DNA from: Tenrec ecaudatus
Taxonomy: Eukaryota; Chordata; Mammalia; Afrosoricida; Tenrecidae
Direction of reading: 5' to 3'
NCBI RefSeq assembly: GCF_050624435.1
Contig: NC_134535.1
Location: 71,668,494 to 71,732,493 of the forward strand
Length of the DNA: 64,000 nucleotides
Shown: positions 1 through 10,722 of the stretch, piece by piece
Position numbering within the stretch: position 1 is the first letter of the stretch
How the letters are laid out: each line of letters starts with the position of its first letter
The notes under the pieces: generated by a model
Seen by the model: the letters and a program-made list of their open reading frames with translations, nothing else
Databases searched by the model: none
Told to the model about the DNA's origin: nothing
Made by a program: the position numbers and the translations under genes

Positions 1-2183
1 GGGGAGAAGAAGCCATGTGACATAAAAAGATATGTTTGTGTGTTTGAGTGCACACAATGTAGATAAAGCAGAGGTTACCAAAAAGGCTATGTAAGCCTAG
101 GTAAGAAATTCAGGGTAACTTGGTAGTAGAGATCAAGATAAGTTTTAAAATAGGAACAGACATACCAATATTTATACTTTAATATACTTTTATGACAACT
201 CTGGAGTATAGAGGACAGGGTAAGATGTAATACGTAGTCAATTAATATGGGTCTTTTAGTCATAATGCCTTATGTAATGTATACCAATTCTGGACTCTAT
301 GCCTGTGGCTGGCTATAATACCATTTTGAAGGGCATTGTCTGTTACAAGGTTAAGGGGGGATGTATCTCTGGATTCAATTTTACTGGAGGCTGTGACTTA
401 AGTCGCCATCTTTTGTTTCCTTGGGAGTATGGTCTGCTGAAAGATGAAAGCTATGGAGTCGTATCTTACCTCTGTACGGCCAGATGGAAGTCAGAGGAGA
501 CCAGCTGTGGCCACTCCACGATGTTTACCTGGAGACCAAAATCCCAGGGTTCATGTGAAAGGATGATGCCATATTTCAGAAAATCAACAAAGCAAGCTGG
601 TGCAGAAGCCACAATAGCAAGCATGGTGAGTGGAGAATGAATTGGTAAAACCCTTTTTGACAGCTGGGGTTGGACTATCTATTGAATAAGTTATGCAAGG
701 GGGAAGAGGTAAGTTGTTCATTTCTGAAGGACAAGTAGATTTCTACGGGCAGATCTAATAGCAAGGAGAAGAGGCATTCGTGACCATTTCTTTTTAGTCC
801 CACTTTTCCGTTCCCCCCAAATGAGTCTCTAGTTTCAGCAGCAAGAAGCAGGAATCTAAAATAATTTATTAAGGTTCAGATATTATTCTGAAATTTCAAG
901 ATAAAAAGGCACAGTGTCTTTGAATCATCTTAGTTAGAGATGTAAGCCTCGGAGCACTCGTTGCACCTATAAAAAGGAAGACATGCCTATAATTGCAAGA
1001 AAGAAGGATATCTACCTCATTTTTCATGTCTTAGAAGCTAAATTTATCATTGTAAGTATTCTACATTTAGCATTTAAAATATTTTATGATTTAAGCAAAG
1101 ATCTATCATGTGATATTTGTTGGTACATTGGTTGCCTGCATCTGGCACCTGGGGGCTATTTCTCACAGTCTTTATAAGCTTTTATGCCCTGCGTGTCAAA
1201 GCAGCTTGGCATTCAATTTTCTTTTTCACTTTTGATTTTCAAAAGCCAACCAAATGACTTTTACATATGAAGCCGTTGAGATTCAAAAATGTTAATATCA
1301 ATCATTCCCAAAGAAAAATAAAGTGGTACGTTTAGCACTGATTTACGGAGATGTTTATGAATTTCTTGAATTTTTATGAAAAGTTACGTAATCTCTTTAT
1401 TTATATTGCACTTCCACTGTTTTATTTCCAATCTTTTTAAATGCAACTACTCCGAGATGGTGATTCTAGTAAAAGGATGTCCTTTATAAAACGTCTGTCC
1501 TTTATACATGTCTGGCTTATAAGAAATAGTGATTTTTCAAAATACATGATTTCTGATGCGTATGGAAACCTATGATATAACATTCACTGATTGGTCAATT
1601 TCCTTGCCGAATGTAAGAGAATGGGCACAGGTATGGAGGGTCGAGATTCATGTGCAATTAGAAGGTTTATTTGAAGTCCACTATTGTGCATGATACCTCC
1701 CAAATTCAGTATGAAATTCATTTAAAAAAAAACCAGAATAAACACACTCACAACTGTTAATGAGTTACCAGTGCCTTTTGAAGAAGCACAAACACTTCTG
1801 TCTGTTGTAGCTTACCCAGATTCTGAGAGGACTTTTACTATATTCCAAACATGAAAGGACTAAACTATTGGGCTTCAAAATAAAGTGGATGAAACACTGG
1901 AATCACCGTCGACTTTGTCAAAATGCAAATGCCTCTAGATCCAGTGACTTGGTGAACAGGGGCCTTGCACCTATATATTTATTCAGCCCCCAGGTACCTA
2001 ATATGCCCACTGAAGCTAGAAGTCTGACACACTTCACAGGCTTATTTGTCCTCTTAAATATCATTTCAGCTTACCAATGTGAGACACGTATGATTTTGAA
2101 GAAAAGTATTAGAATTTTGAATTGTAATGTTTTCTTGGATATTTAGAGAGGCGGACTTACATTTATGGCATGCCTAGTGGGCA
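1..2183. other. No gene seen; single-copy-looking AT-rich DNA
   Basis: I recognise no repeat family, exon or RNA gene in this stretch. The longest open frame (299-640, plus strand, 113 codons) resembles no protein I know, has no splice context I can defend, and is about what chance gives in DNA of this kind. Runs of A and T and moderate AT richness are typical of intergenic mammalian DNA. Ancient, unrecognisable repeats may be present. Confidence 0.6.
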
Positions 2184-2447
2184 GTGCTCTTTACGCATTC
2201 AATCCTGACTACAATCCAATGAAATCCGTGCTCTTTACGCATTCAATCCTGACTACAATCCAAAGAAATCCGTGCTCTTTACGCATTCAATCCTGACTAC
2301 AATCCAATGAAATCCGTGCTCTTTACACATTCAATCCTGACTACAATGCAATGAAATCCGTGCTCTTTACACATTCAATCCTGACTATAATCCAATGAAA
2401 TCCGTGCTCTTTACGCATTCAATCCTGACTACAATGCAATGAAATAG
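2184..2447. repeat. 44-bp minisatellite, six units
   Basis: Six head-to-tail copies of a 44-bp unit beginning GTGCTCTTTACGCATTCAAT, with exact 44-bp periodicity and no indels between units. Units differ only by substitutions: CGC or CAC at unit positions 11-13, ATCC or ATGC near position 32, AATG or AAAG in unit 2, and TATAAT in unit 5. Units 4 and 5 share the CAC variant. The array ends when the terminal CC becomes AG in unit 6. The unit has no resemblance to the neighbouring transposons. There are no spacers, so it is a simple tandem array that probably arose by slippage or unequal exchange. Confidence 0.97.
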
Positions 2448-3406
2448 AGACAATTATGTCGGTGTGTCCATGAGAAAAGAGGCTCAAGGATATGAAATAA
2501 TTTAATAAGAGTTATACAACTAATAACTAGAAAGGACAAATATAAATTTTGATTATGTATAATATTAAAGTTCTTCTCACTAGACCAGTGTGCTAAGAGA
2601 GTGGGTGATAGACTGAAGAAAGTCATGTTTTTTTTTTGAGAAAACCTCAAACTACAGATGTGCATGTTCTCCACGAGTTCACCTAAAAACATGGTGAGAA
2701 AGGGAATCTTGTGCCAATGTTACAGATGAGACTCAGAGAGATTAGGTAATGTTCTGTAAAGCATGCATTTAACAATGCAATTATTTATTTGCCTATGTCA
2801 ATGCTTACTATAGAGGTTAACTAATGCAGGACTGAAATCCTTCCTCATGGACTTCACAGATTAGTTTAATGGATGCGCCAATAGTTCCACACCACAGTTT
2901 GTGAATTTCTATTGATAAAAGTGAATTTGAGCTAAAGTGATGTGAGTAGAATTGGTCAAGTGCAGAGTACAAGGGAAATAATTCCAGATGTGGATCATAA
3001 CACAGAATGTTTATGAGGCAGAAGCACTTGGTCCTTTCAGGAATTAAAGGGGATATGTATGGCCAACTTGGAAGTGAATGGGAAGAGTGGTACAACACCG
3101 CGTTGAGATCGCTGAGGACTTTGATGTTAAAATGAAAGATGGATTTCTTCACTATGAAAAGAGAAACACAGAGGAAGAGAGTATCCAATTTTCATATTTA
3201 AAATGGTTTTGAGCAATCTATAGAGAAACCAATTGTTTTTGGAGTTGTCTAGTCAAAAAATAGTAGTTAACACTTAGACTGACAACAGAGCGATAAAAAT
3301 GGAGATTAATTTCAGAAAAAATATTCAAATCAGAAGCTTTTGAGTTTCATGCTGGATTGAGGGTGGAGGACATAAGACAACACGTGTTGGGATGGTCTTT
3401 AAATAT
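2448..3406. other. No gene seen; weak MIR/L2-like core near 2,705-2,760
   Basis: Mostly single-copy-looking sequence. Around 2,720-2,755 the text TTACAGATGAGACTCAGAGA resembles the core of MIR or L2 elements, but the match is short. The antisense open frames here (2,429-2,692 and 2,817-3,188) show no recognisable domains. Confidence 0.4.
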
Positions 3407-3527
3407 TTGTCAATAGCAAAATACTGAGGAGATTAGATGGTCATAAGCTGAGAAAGGAAAACCACAGGGAGATGGTCTGAAACACAAAAGGGGAGGACTT
3501 GGATTTAAATATACATTTAAGTATTTG
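3407..3527 (+). repeat. Left copy of about 120-bp direct repeat flanking family A insertion
   Basis: This 121-bp segment (starts TTGTCAATAGC, ends TTTAAGTATTTG) is repeated at 5,570-5,687 in the same orientation. By eye the two differ by about ten substitutions and small indels, roughly 92-94% identity. They sit exactly at the two ends of a 2.0-kb family A element: the similarity stops where the element's GC-rich 5' end begins and restarts after its A-rich tail. The simplest reading is an unusually long target-site duplication. Confidence 0.85.
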
Positions 3528-5569
3528 CCACATACCGGCATGAAACAGGGAACCAACAGAGAGGACTGAGGGGTCAACCACAATTCCAACTACGTGGACA
3601 CCCTCCCACAAACACACACCCCTCCCCACTCCCGTCCCACAGAGGAATTTACTTCAGAGGACAGCACTGAAGCTACAGCTCAGGAAGAGGGACATGTCTG
3701 ATCAGAGCACACAGGAGCCAATGAAGGGAAAGGAAGAGAGAGTGGAACATATCCTTGTCCACCAAGCCCTGAGTAGGATATTCCTGCTCAGAGCAGCCAA
3801 AGCACAGAGAGGACCATAGGGCCAGCCCCATTATGAGACTTGACGTCCCTCACTGACCTATAGCACTACTGGGGACAACAATGGAGACATAGTGAGTGAA
3901 TTCTGCCTGATCTGACCCCAGAACACTGAGGTGAAACTCTAAGGGTGTGCAACAGAACATCAAGGAGAACAGAGTAACGGAGTCCCCAGGGAATACCAAA
4001 AATAGACTTTGGGGCCAGGTTGTGGCACCCCATCAGACTTGCCCAGAAAACATTCCTAAAAGTCAACAAACAGACCTGGGACTATCTCAGGCTTTTCTTT
4101 TTCCTGTCACTGATTTTGTTGTTGTTTTGTTTTCTTTTGTTGCTTTGTTTTGTTTTTGTCTTGTTTTTTTTGCACATATAATTATACCTGCAGGTCTATC
4201 TAGATAAGATAGGTTGGATAAACAATCTGTAGGTGAAAAAATATGACCAACGGTTCTGGAGGGATATAGAGGGCCGGGTGGGGAGTGGAGACTAGGTGGA
4301 AGTGGGTGTTAACAAACTCAGGGACAAGGGAACAGCAAGTGATCTAAAATCCATGATGAGAAGGGTAGAGCAGGCCTGGTAGGGCTTGATCAAGGGAAAT
4401 ATAACAGAGAAATTACTGAAACCCAAGTGAAGGTTGAACATGGCAGTGGGACCAGAGGAAAGTAAAAGGAAATAGAGGAAATAACTAGGAGGCAAAGGGC
4501 ATTTATAGAGGTCTAAATACAGGCATGCAAATATGTAAATATATCTATATATGAGGATGGGGAAAGAGATCTATGTGCATATATTTATAGATTTAGTATT
4601 AAGGTACTAGATGGACATTAGGCCTCTACTCAAGTACTCTCTCAATGCAAGATCATTTTATTCTATGAAACTGGCATTCCATGATGCTCACCTTTTCAAC
4701 ACAATTGCTGAAGACAAAGCGGGTGAATAAGCAAATGTGGTGAAGAAAGCTGATGGTGCCCGGCTATCAAAAGATATAGTGTCAGGGGTCTTAAAGGCTT
4801 GAAGAGAAACAAGCAGCCATCTAGCTGAGAAGCAACAAAGCCCACATGGAAGAAGCACACCAGCCTGTGTGATACTGAGGTGTCGACGGGATCAGGGATC
4901 AGGCATCAGAGAACAAAAGATCATATCATTGTAAATGAGGGGGAGCGTGCAGTGGAGACCCAAAGCCCATCTGTAGGCAACTGGACATCCCCTTACAGAA
5001 GGGTCTCGGAAGGAACGAGCTAGTCAGGGTGCAGTATAGCACTGATGAAACATACAACTTTCCTCTAGTTCTTTAATGCTTCCTCCGCTCCCCCCCACCC
5101 CACTATCATGATCCCAAATCTACCTTACAAATCTGGCTAGACCAGAGGATGTACACTGGTACAGATAGGAACTGGAAACACAGGGAATCCAGGGTGGATG
5201 ATCCCTTCAAGACTAATAATGAGAGTAGAGATATCAGGACGGTAGGGGAAAGGTGGGGGGAAAATATCACAATGATCTACTTATAATCCCCTCCCTGGGG
5301 GACAGATAACAGACAAGTGAGTGAAGAGAGACATCAGATAGTGTAAGACATGGCAAAATAATAATTTATAAATTATCAAGGGTTTGTGAGGGAAGAAGGG
5401 TGGGGAAGGGAGGGGGAAAGGGAGCTGATACCAAGGGCCCAAGCAGAAAGAAAATGTCTGGAGAATGATGATGGCAACTAATGTACCAATGTGCTTGACA
5501 CAATGCATGGATGGATGGATTGTGAGAAGATTTGTATGAGCCCCAATAAAATGATTTATATATAAAAAA
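3528..5569 (+). mobile_element. Family A retroposon, long copy 1 (2.0 kb, non-coding)
   Basis: The element starts in a GC-richer stretch, runs through a T/G-rich low-complexity segment (about 4,115-4,170), and ends with CCCCAATAAAATGATTT followed by an A/T tail at about 5,545-5,569. The same 3' terminus closes every other family A copy in the window, on both strands, while 5' ends vary. That is the mark of target-primed reverse transcription. No open frame of meaningful length or reverse-transcriptase motif is visible, so it is either a non-autonomous element moved by L1 or the very long non-coding 3' part of an L1 lineage. It matches the inverted copy at 22,081-24,313 over most of its length and extends about 150 bp further 5'. 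It has one copy of a block (about 4,690-4,900) that is doubled there. Confidence 0.85.
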
Positions 5570-5687
5570 TTGTCAATGGCAAAATGAGGAGATTAGATGG
5601 TCATATGCTGAAAAAGGTAAACCACAGGGAGATGGTCTGAAACACAAAAGGGGAGGACTTGGATTTAAATATATATTTAAGTATTTG
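5570..5687 (+). repeat. Right copy of about 120-bp direct repeat flanking family A insertion
   Basis: Partner of 3,407-3,527. It follows directly on the A-rich tail of the family A element. Beyond 5,687 the two flanks become unrelated, so the duplicated tract has a clear edge. Confidence 0.85.
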
Positions 5688-6115
5688 TGTTTACATATAT
5701 GCATGTATTCCTAGAACAGAGAGGATATTTAAATCCATCATCTATGGCAATAAAGGAGGTGGTAAAGAGCGACAGTTTATATTGAGAAGTCCCAAAGGGT
5801 TTAGAAAAAAAGGAGATGTATAATGGGAAGAAATAGAAGAAGTGAAAGAGACAGAAAGGAAACCAAGAGTGATGACAGCACACAAGGCAGAAGAGGGGAG
5901 CACTTAAAGGACAGTGTGGCCAAGTGGTTCAGGCTTTTAGAGAAGGAAGGAGAATTTGATGAGGAACAGAACGTGTTCTCTGCATGGCTCCATCAAACGG
6001 ACTGCCAGTCCATTTCAACGCCCCTCTAGTGAACGTGTGTAGATAATCAGTACAAAAATTGAAGGAATGTTTTTGAATCAGAGGAGGATACCTTTTAAGA
6101 CAGATGATAAAATTC
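5688..6115. other. No gene seen
   Basis: Purine-rich single-copy-looking sequence between the family A insertion and an AfroSINE. The open frames on both strands (5,823-6,029 and 5,929-6,141) look like by-products of the purine bias. Confidence 0.5.
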
Positions 6116-6117
6116 TC

Positions 6118-6300
6118 TGCTCTCAAGTTGACCACACTCAAATTAACCCTACGGGACAGGGTACCAATTCCCCATAGGGATTTTTATGGCTGAAATCTTT
6201 ATGGAAACAGATGGGAGCATCTTTTTCCGGCAGTGGGTTAAAATGACCAACTTTTCCCTCAGCATCCAAGTACTTTCACCACTGCATTGCCCCAAACAAA
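6118..6300 (-). mobile_element. AfroSINE, diverged, antisense
   Basis: Read on the minus strand, the tRNA-like head lies near 6,270-6,300 and the tail near 6,120. Recognisable blocks on the plus strand are CCTACGGGACAGGGTACCAA, a CCCCATAGGG block, and a TTTATGGAAACAGATGGGAG block. These are the complement of the usual AfroSINE body. The tail motif is eroded. Confidence 0.75.
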
Positions 6301-6399
6301 ACAGAATAAAGCTTATTTATGGTAATTATATACAAATTGGGAAAGATTAACGATCTTGAAAAAATAGCAATATAAGGATTAAAAAGAGGAGAAATCAGC

Positions 6400-7615
6400 C
6401 AGTGAGAGCAGCAGAGATGAGGGAGCTAGATGGCCCAGGAACCAGGAAACAAGCTGAAGAGTCCTGGGCCTCTGGAGCCACAGGGTGGATGGGGACGACT
6501 GACGCTTCTCAATCCGGCATGAATGCAGCCGGTACCGGAGGAAGCCATTATGTCGCGCAGCCTCACGATGATCCGGAGGACATCGTGCATGGTCATGAAG
6601 GCACGGATGGTTCACAGGCTACCTCGCGAGAAAGAGATATCTATCTTCCAATCGCCAACCAGGCAAGACAGCGGAAAGTGCTATGCCTCCAACAGGGACG
6701 ACTGCAAAAGACGCCGAGGAAAGTGTGCAAGCGTGCGCGAATGCGCGCATCAGCTTCATCACATCCGAAGCAGGTGAGAGGGGCCACCAAGACCGACGGA
6801 AGACAGTCAACGGGAAGGACATTCTCTTTGCCACGTCCACGCTGGGCTTTGACAGTGACATAGAATCTCTGAAATTCCACCTTCAGAAATTCAGGGAGGC
6901 GATGGAAGGAGCGAGCGGCATTGGTGGAGCAGTCAGGGCCACGGATGGACTAAGGGATGGACTAAAGCTTAGGGAGGAAGCTTTCCCTAACTGGTTACCG
7001 TTACTTCTCATTGAATGACTGCAGATGGGCAGCAACCAAAGGTTAAGGTTCACACAACATCCAAACAACAGATTTCTGGTGGGCAACGCATTCAGTTTTC
7101 ATGACTAGAAAACACGAATGGAGTGAAGTGTGGAGAAATGAACGAGGCCCCTTGACTTCGGGGGCAGAGACGTCAGAGAGAAGTGACCGGTGCAGAGATG
7201 TCTCCTTGTATATTAAATAGCTGTAATGTAGCTTCCCGATGCTTGACTAATTAAGGTGTTCATTCTGACTCGAGAACCTTTTTCGTGAATGATTTAAAGA
7301 AAAAATTGGATTTTAAAGGTATTAAACGAATTTTGTTTTGTGGGAGTGTGTTTCTCTGTATGACTCCTTTATGCCTTGTATATTGTGATTTACTACTGTC
7401 AAGATATTTGTAGAGTTTCTTATTTTCATATTGAACCATGTTACTTTGGGAATTGAAGTAAGCAGCTGGGTCTATTCAAATGTAGGGCTAGAGTTCATTC
7501 TGAATGCAAGCTGTTTTTCTTCCACACTTTGAGTTTGCCTTGGTTATACAATAGCCTGCATGATAGCCTAGCAAGACATTTTAGCTTTTGGTGTACTTAT
7601 TAAAATGAAAAAAAA
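6400..7615 (+). pseudogene. NFYB: Processed pseudogene of NFYB (CCAAT-binding factor subunit B)
   Basis: NF-YB pairs with NF-YC through a histone fold, then binds NF-YA and CCAAT boxes. The coding homology runs from about 6,479 to the stop at 7,102-7,104, about 626 nt, essentially the length of the 207-residue family coding sequence. Uninterrupted stretches lie in three registers: the N-terminal acidic/His-Tyr region (about 6,493-6,660, with GGSHYV), the histone fold (from 6,683, with FITSEAGERGHQ and DILFATSTLGFDS), and the C-terminal tail ending IQFS then stop (from about 7,018). Frameshifts near 6,490, 6,665-6,685 and 7,010 and many substitutions break it. There are no introns. Sequence after the stop looks like a 3' UTR, ending at an ATTAAA hexamer and an A-run near 7,605-7,615. 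That makes it an mRNA retrocopy, surely non-functional as NF-YB. It is unusually CpG-rich for its surroundings. Confidence 0.92.
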
Positions 7616-8058
7616 GACCCACACTATAAAAATAACAATGCACCCAGAGACAAGATTTTGATGGCTATAAGGAAGCCAGGGATGGAGGTGGGAAGAGACA
7701 AGAGGGAGGGCTGTGGGGAGGGGTAAGAAAAAGAACCACCTACATGGGAGATTCAATAGGACATTGTTGACTTCAGTTCCTGAGATAGGCTATATAAAGA
7801 TATATACAGTATGCTTTTAAGAAAAATCCTCCACATTCCTTATCACTGAAACCTAAATAGTGGTTTAAGTGTTTAAAAATAAAAAAGAGGAAGAAAAGCA
7901 ACAATTTAAAAGACTCGGAGTCTTTAATGACAAATAAATTCATCTCAAACAACAAAAAGAAGAGACAAAAAAACAATAACAGAGTTCTAAGAAGAAGGAA
8001 ACGTGTGTAGGGACTGCCATTTGGCAACAAGAAACTTACCCTGTTCAAACAGGAGAGA
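7616..8058. other. No gene seen
   Basis: A purine-rich, then A-rich stretch between the NFYB retrocopy and the RTE fragment. No exon or repeat family is recognised. The antisense frame at 7,773-8,048 is low-complexity and Phe/Leu-rich. Confidence 0.5.
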
Positions 8059-8059
8059 A

Positions 8060-9325
8060 TGACAAAGGGCTATGGTGACAATTGGTCACTGATGTCATCG
8101 GGTCAGTTCCAACTCATCGTGACCGTCTGTCCAACAGTGCAGAGCACTGCCCCATGCTGCGCCACCCCCAGCAGCTATTCAGCGTTTCAACCAGCGGCTC
8201 CAGTAGCTACTCTGTCAGTGCATCTTTCCTTCGGTCTCTGTTTTCGCTGTCCAGATCTGCCATGCATAGGAGGTGATTGAAAATGCCAACGGCTTGAGGC
8301 AAGTGCACGCTGGTCCTCAGAGGGATATGTTTGCTTTTTAGCACTTTACAGAGTTCTTTGGCAGAAGACTTGTCTAATGCAATACATTTTTAAAATCTCT
8401 TGACTGGTGTTTCCATGGGTAGCCACTGTGGATCCGAGTTAAATGAAATCCTTGACAGCTTCACGCTTTTCTCCACTTATTTCAATGGTGCTATTGGTCC
8501 ATTGTGAGATTTTTGTTTTCTTTACCTGGAGATGTGAGCCATATTGAAGCCTTTGATCCTTGGTAGGAAATGCTTCCAATCTTCTTTGCCTTCAGCCCCC
8601 AGGGTTGTGTTATTCACATACCACAGGTTGTTAATGAGTCTTGCTCTAATCCTAAGGCCATGTTCTTCTTTATATTGTTCAGTATATCAGGTTATTTGCT
8701 GAGAATACAGGTTAAATAAGTACGTATTTAACCCAAATACACACATTTCCTGATTTTTAAACTATGCAAAAAAATCCTCTTGTTCTATTTAAAGGACTCG
8801 CACTTTATCTTTGTACCTTTTCTGCATGAGCACAAGTATATATTTTTGACATTCAACTGTTAACTAAGTTATCTATAATGTATTATGATCCATACATTCC
8901 AATGCATTTATTTAGTCAATAAAATATGTAAATATATTTATTATATTCTGCTTTCAACCAAGATCCATCAGACATCGGTAATGATAGCTCTAATTTCACA
9001 TCCTCTTCTGAATTTAGTTTGAATTTCTGGAAGTTTTTGTCAATATCCTGTTGCAATCCTTTAAAAATTATTCTCAGCAAAAATAACTTATATGTGATAT
9101 TGTTGCTATTTCTATACTCTGTTGATTAACCCTCCCCCCCCTTTTTTTGAATGAGTGCAAATATGGAACTCTTCCAGTTAGTTAGTCAGGTAGCTGTCTC
9201 CCAAATTTCTTGATATAGATGAGGGAGCATTTCCAGTATTTCATCCATTTGTAGAAACCTCTCAGTCGGCATTCTCTCAATACCCGGAATCTTGTTTTTC
9301 ATCATTGCCTTCAGTTCCCTGGTGC
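8060..9325 (-). mobile_element. RTE-clade LINE fragment, antisense, 3' portion
   Basis: On the minus strand this is the 3' part of an afrotherian RTE, including much of the reverse-transcriptase coding region and the 3' end at about 8,060. Plus-strand landmarks (the complement) are ATTATGATCCATACATTCCA, GATCCATCAGACATCGGTAA, CATCCTCTTCTGAATTTAG and CAGGTAGCTGTCTCCCAAAT. These correspond to a reverse-transcriptase core found in the same order in other RTE copies. Frames are destroyed by stops and indels. The right edge abuts an opposite-strand RTE piece of the same segment. Confidence 0.88.
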
Positions 9326-9330
9326 ACAAT

Positions 9331-9430
9331 GCATTGGTGAGAAACCCAATTCCAAGAATTGATGTAATATCACTTGAGATGTTTCAAAAACTGGAGGCAA
9401 TGCTGGAAACCCTCTCTCATAAATACAGAT
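9331..9430 (+). mobile_element. Short RTE fragment, sense, inverted against its neighbour
   Basis: The text CCAAGAATTGATGTAATATC, followed by GAGATGTTTCAAAAACTGGAG, is the sense-strand version of the RTE segment that also forms the right end (about 9,235-9,325) of the antisense RTE next to it. The two align at roughly 65% identity in opposite orientation with almost no spacer. Confidence 0.7.
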
Positions 9431-10194
9431 ATGGACACTGAAACAGATGCAGTTAAAGATATGTAGATCTAGCCATCCTAATAGCCCTATAAGTTTGAAT
9501 CATAATTACAATTTTATGATGAAATGCAAAGCTTAAGCAACTTGTCCAGTTCCAGTGGTAAGTAAATGAAATTTGACATAAAACTTAAGCTACTAAGTAT
9601 TCGTTAGTAAGAAAACCTGTTCCCTCTTTTCTGACTTTGTCTTACAATTTGAAAGCTGCAGTGGTGGCGATGGCAGTAGTAAGAGAGTTAGGGGAAGATT
9701 TCAAGAGAATTAAGAATGTGTGAAATAGTTCGTATGAACAACGGGACAAGAACGTAGATGATTGAGTTCTGCTTTAATTTCTGATTCCTGCTCTAACAGA
9801 AATACCCAAGTAAGTGGCTTTAACATAACTTTATTATGAACATAATTTTATTATGTTACAGTTTTGGAGCCTAGATGTCCAAATTCGAGGTACCAGCTAT
9901 CAATGGAGGCTCTTGCTACTGTCTCTTTAGAAAAATTCCAATCCCAATTTCCGGAACCCTGACATTCCTTGACGATCATCACATGTGGTTCTATATTCCT
10001 CAATTTGTGTTCTTTGGGATTTCTGTTCTTTTTATATTTAAAAAAGTTTAAGTTCAAGGCAGTCTGCACTGATGTAATCTCGTTCAAATAACTAAAACTC
10101 TTATTCCCAAATGGAATTACATCCACAACATAGGCATTAGGATTGTAATACATATTTTTATAGCTGCAATTCAATCCATGGCAGGTTTATTTGA
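9431..10194. other. No gene seen; MIR-like core about 9,490-9,580
   Basis: The text CAATTTTATGATGAAATGCA, then GCTTAAGCAACTTGTCCAG, resembles the MIR core and downstream region in sense orientation. The rest is unassigned. The 107-codon antisense frame at 9,851-10,174 has no recognisable domain, and nearby text (GTTACAGTTTTGGAGCCTAG) recalls an internal motif of old mammalian LTRs. Confidence 0.4.
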
Positions 10195-10197
10195 GGG

Positions 10198-10400
10198 TAC
10201 AGGATAGAGCTCTGGTGGTGTGATGGATATGCATTGGGGTGATAAGCAGTTTGAATTCACTAGCTGCTCTGTGGGAGAAACAGTGTTCTCTCTACTCGGG
10301 TAAAGAGTTACAGTCCAGGGAGTTCTACCTTGCTCTCTGCTATGGGGTCACTGTGAGTCGGCATTGACTGGATGGCAGTGAGTTTGAGTTTCACTCTTTG
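10198..10400 (+). mobile_element. AfroSINE
   Basis: Near-complete: a head with GAGCTCTGGTGGTGTGATGG, a GGGAGAAACAGTG body, and a tail with TCACTGTGAGTCGGCATTGA and GGATGGCAGTGAGTTTGAG. The tail is one of the best preserved AfroSINE tails in the window. Confidence 0.92.
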
Positions 10401-10524
10401 GGGTGCTCTTTTGGTAATGAACAAAGGAACTGTAAATCCAGGGTGAAATCTTCAATCTGTCTACACTTATCCACCTCCACGGCATTGTCAATAGGATTTA
10501 TTAGGTGACTGTGGATAAACGAAG

Positions 10525-10722
10525 GAGGCCTGTTGGTGGAGTGGGCTATGGGCTGGGCTGCTACCCTCTAGGTCGGCAGTGCGAGCCCAACCTCTGGGAG
10601 GGAGATAGATGGAACTTTCTGCTCCAGTAAAGGTTTACAGTCTCAGAAACTCAAAGGGACAATTCTCAGTCCTCTTAGGTTGTTATTAACTAGAATTGAC
10701 TTGATGGAGGTGGGCTCAGATA
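10525..10722 (+). mobile_element. AfroSINE
   Basis: The head begins around GGCCTGTTGGTGGAGTGGGC. The box-B-like text is partly altered (GTCGGCAGTGCGAGCCCAA), and the tail has AACTAGAATTGACTTGATGG. It lies 125 bp downstream of another AfroSINE in the same orientation. Confidence 0.88.

Noticed and set aside
299..640. 113-codon open frame on the plus strand as a gene
   Set aside because: No recognisable domain, no splice or promoter context, and length within chance expectation for 64 kb in six frames.
2184..2447. CRISPR-like array
   Set aside because: Units are directly adjacent without spacers, and the genomic context is mammalian. It is a minisatellite.
6402..6863. 153-codon frame as a functional NF-YB protein
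   Set aside because: Only its first half is in the NFYB register. The histone fold lies in another frame, and the rest of this frame is nonsense sequence.
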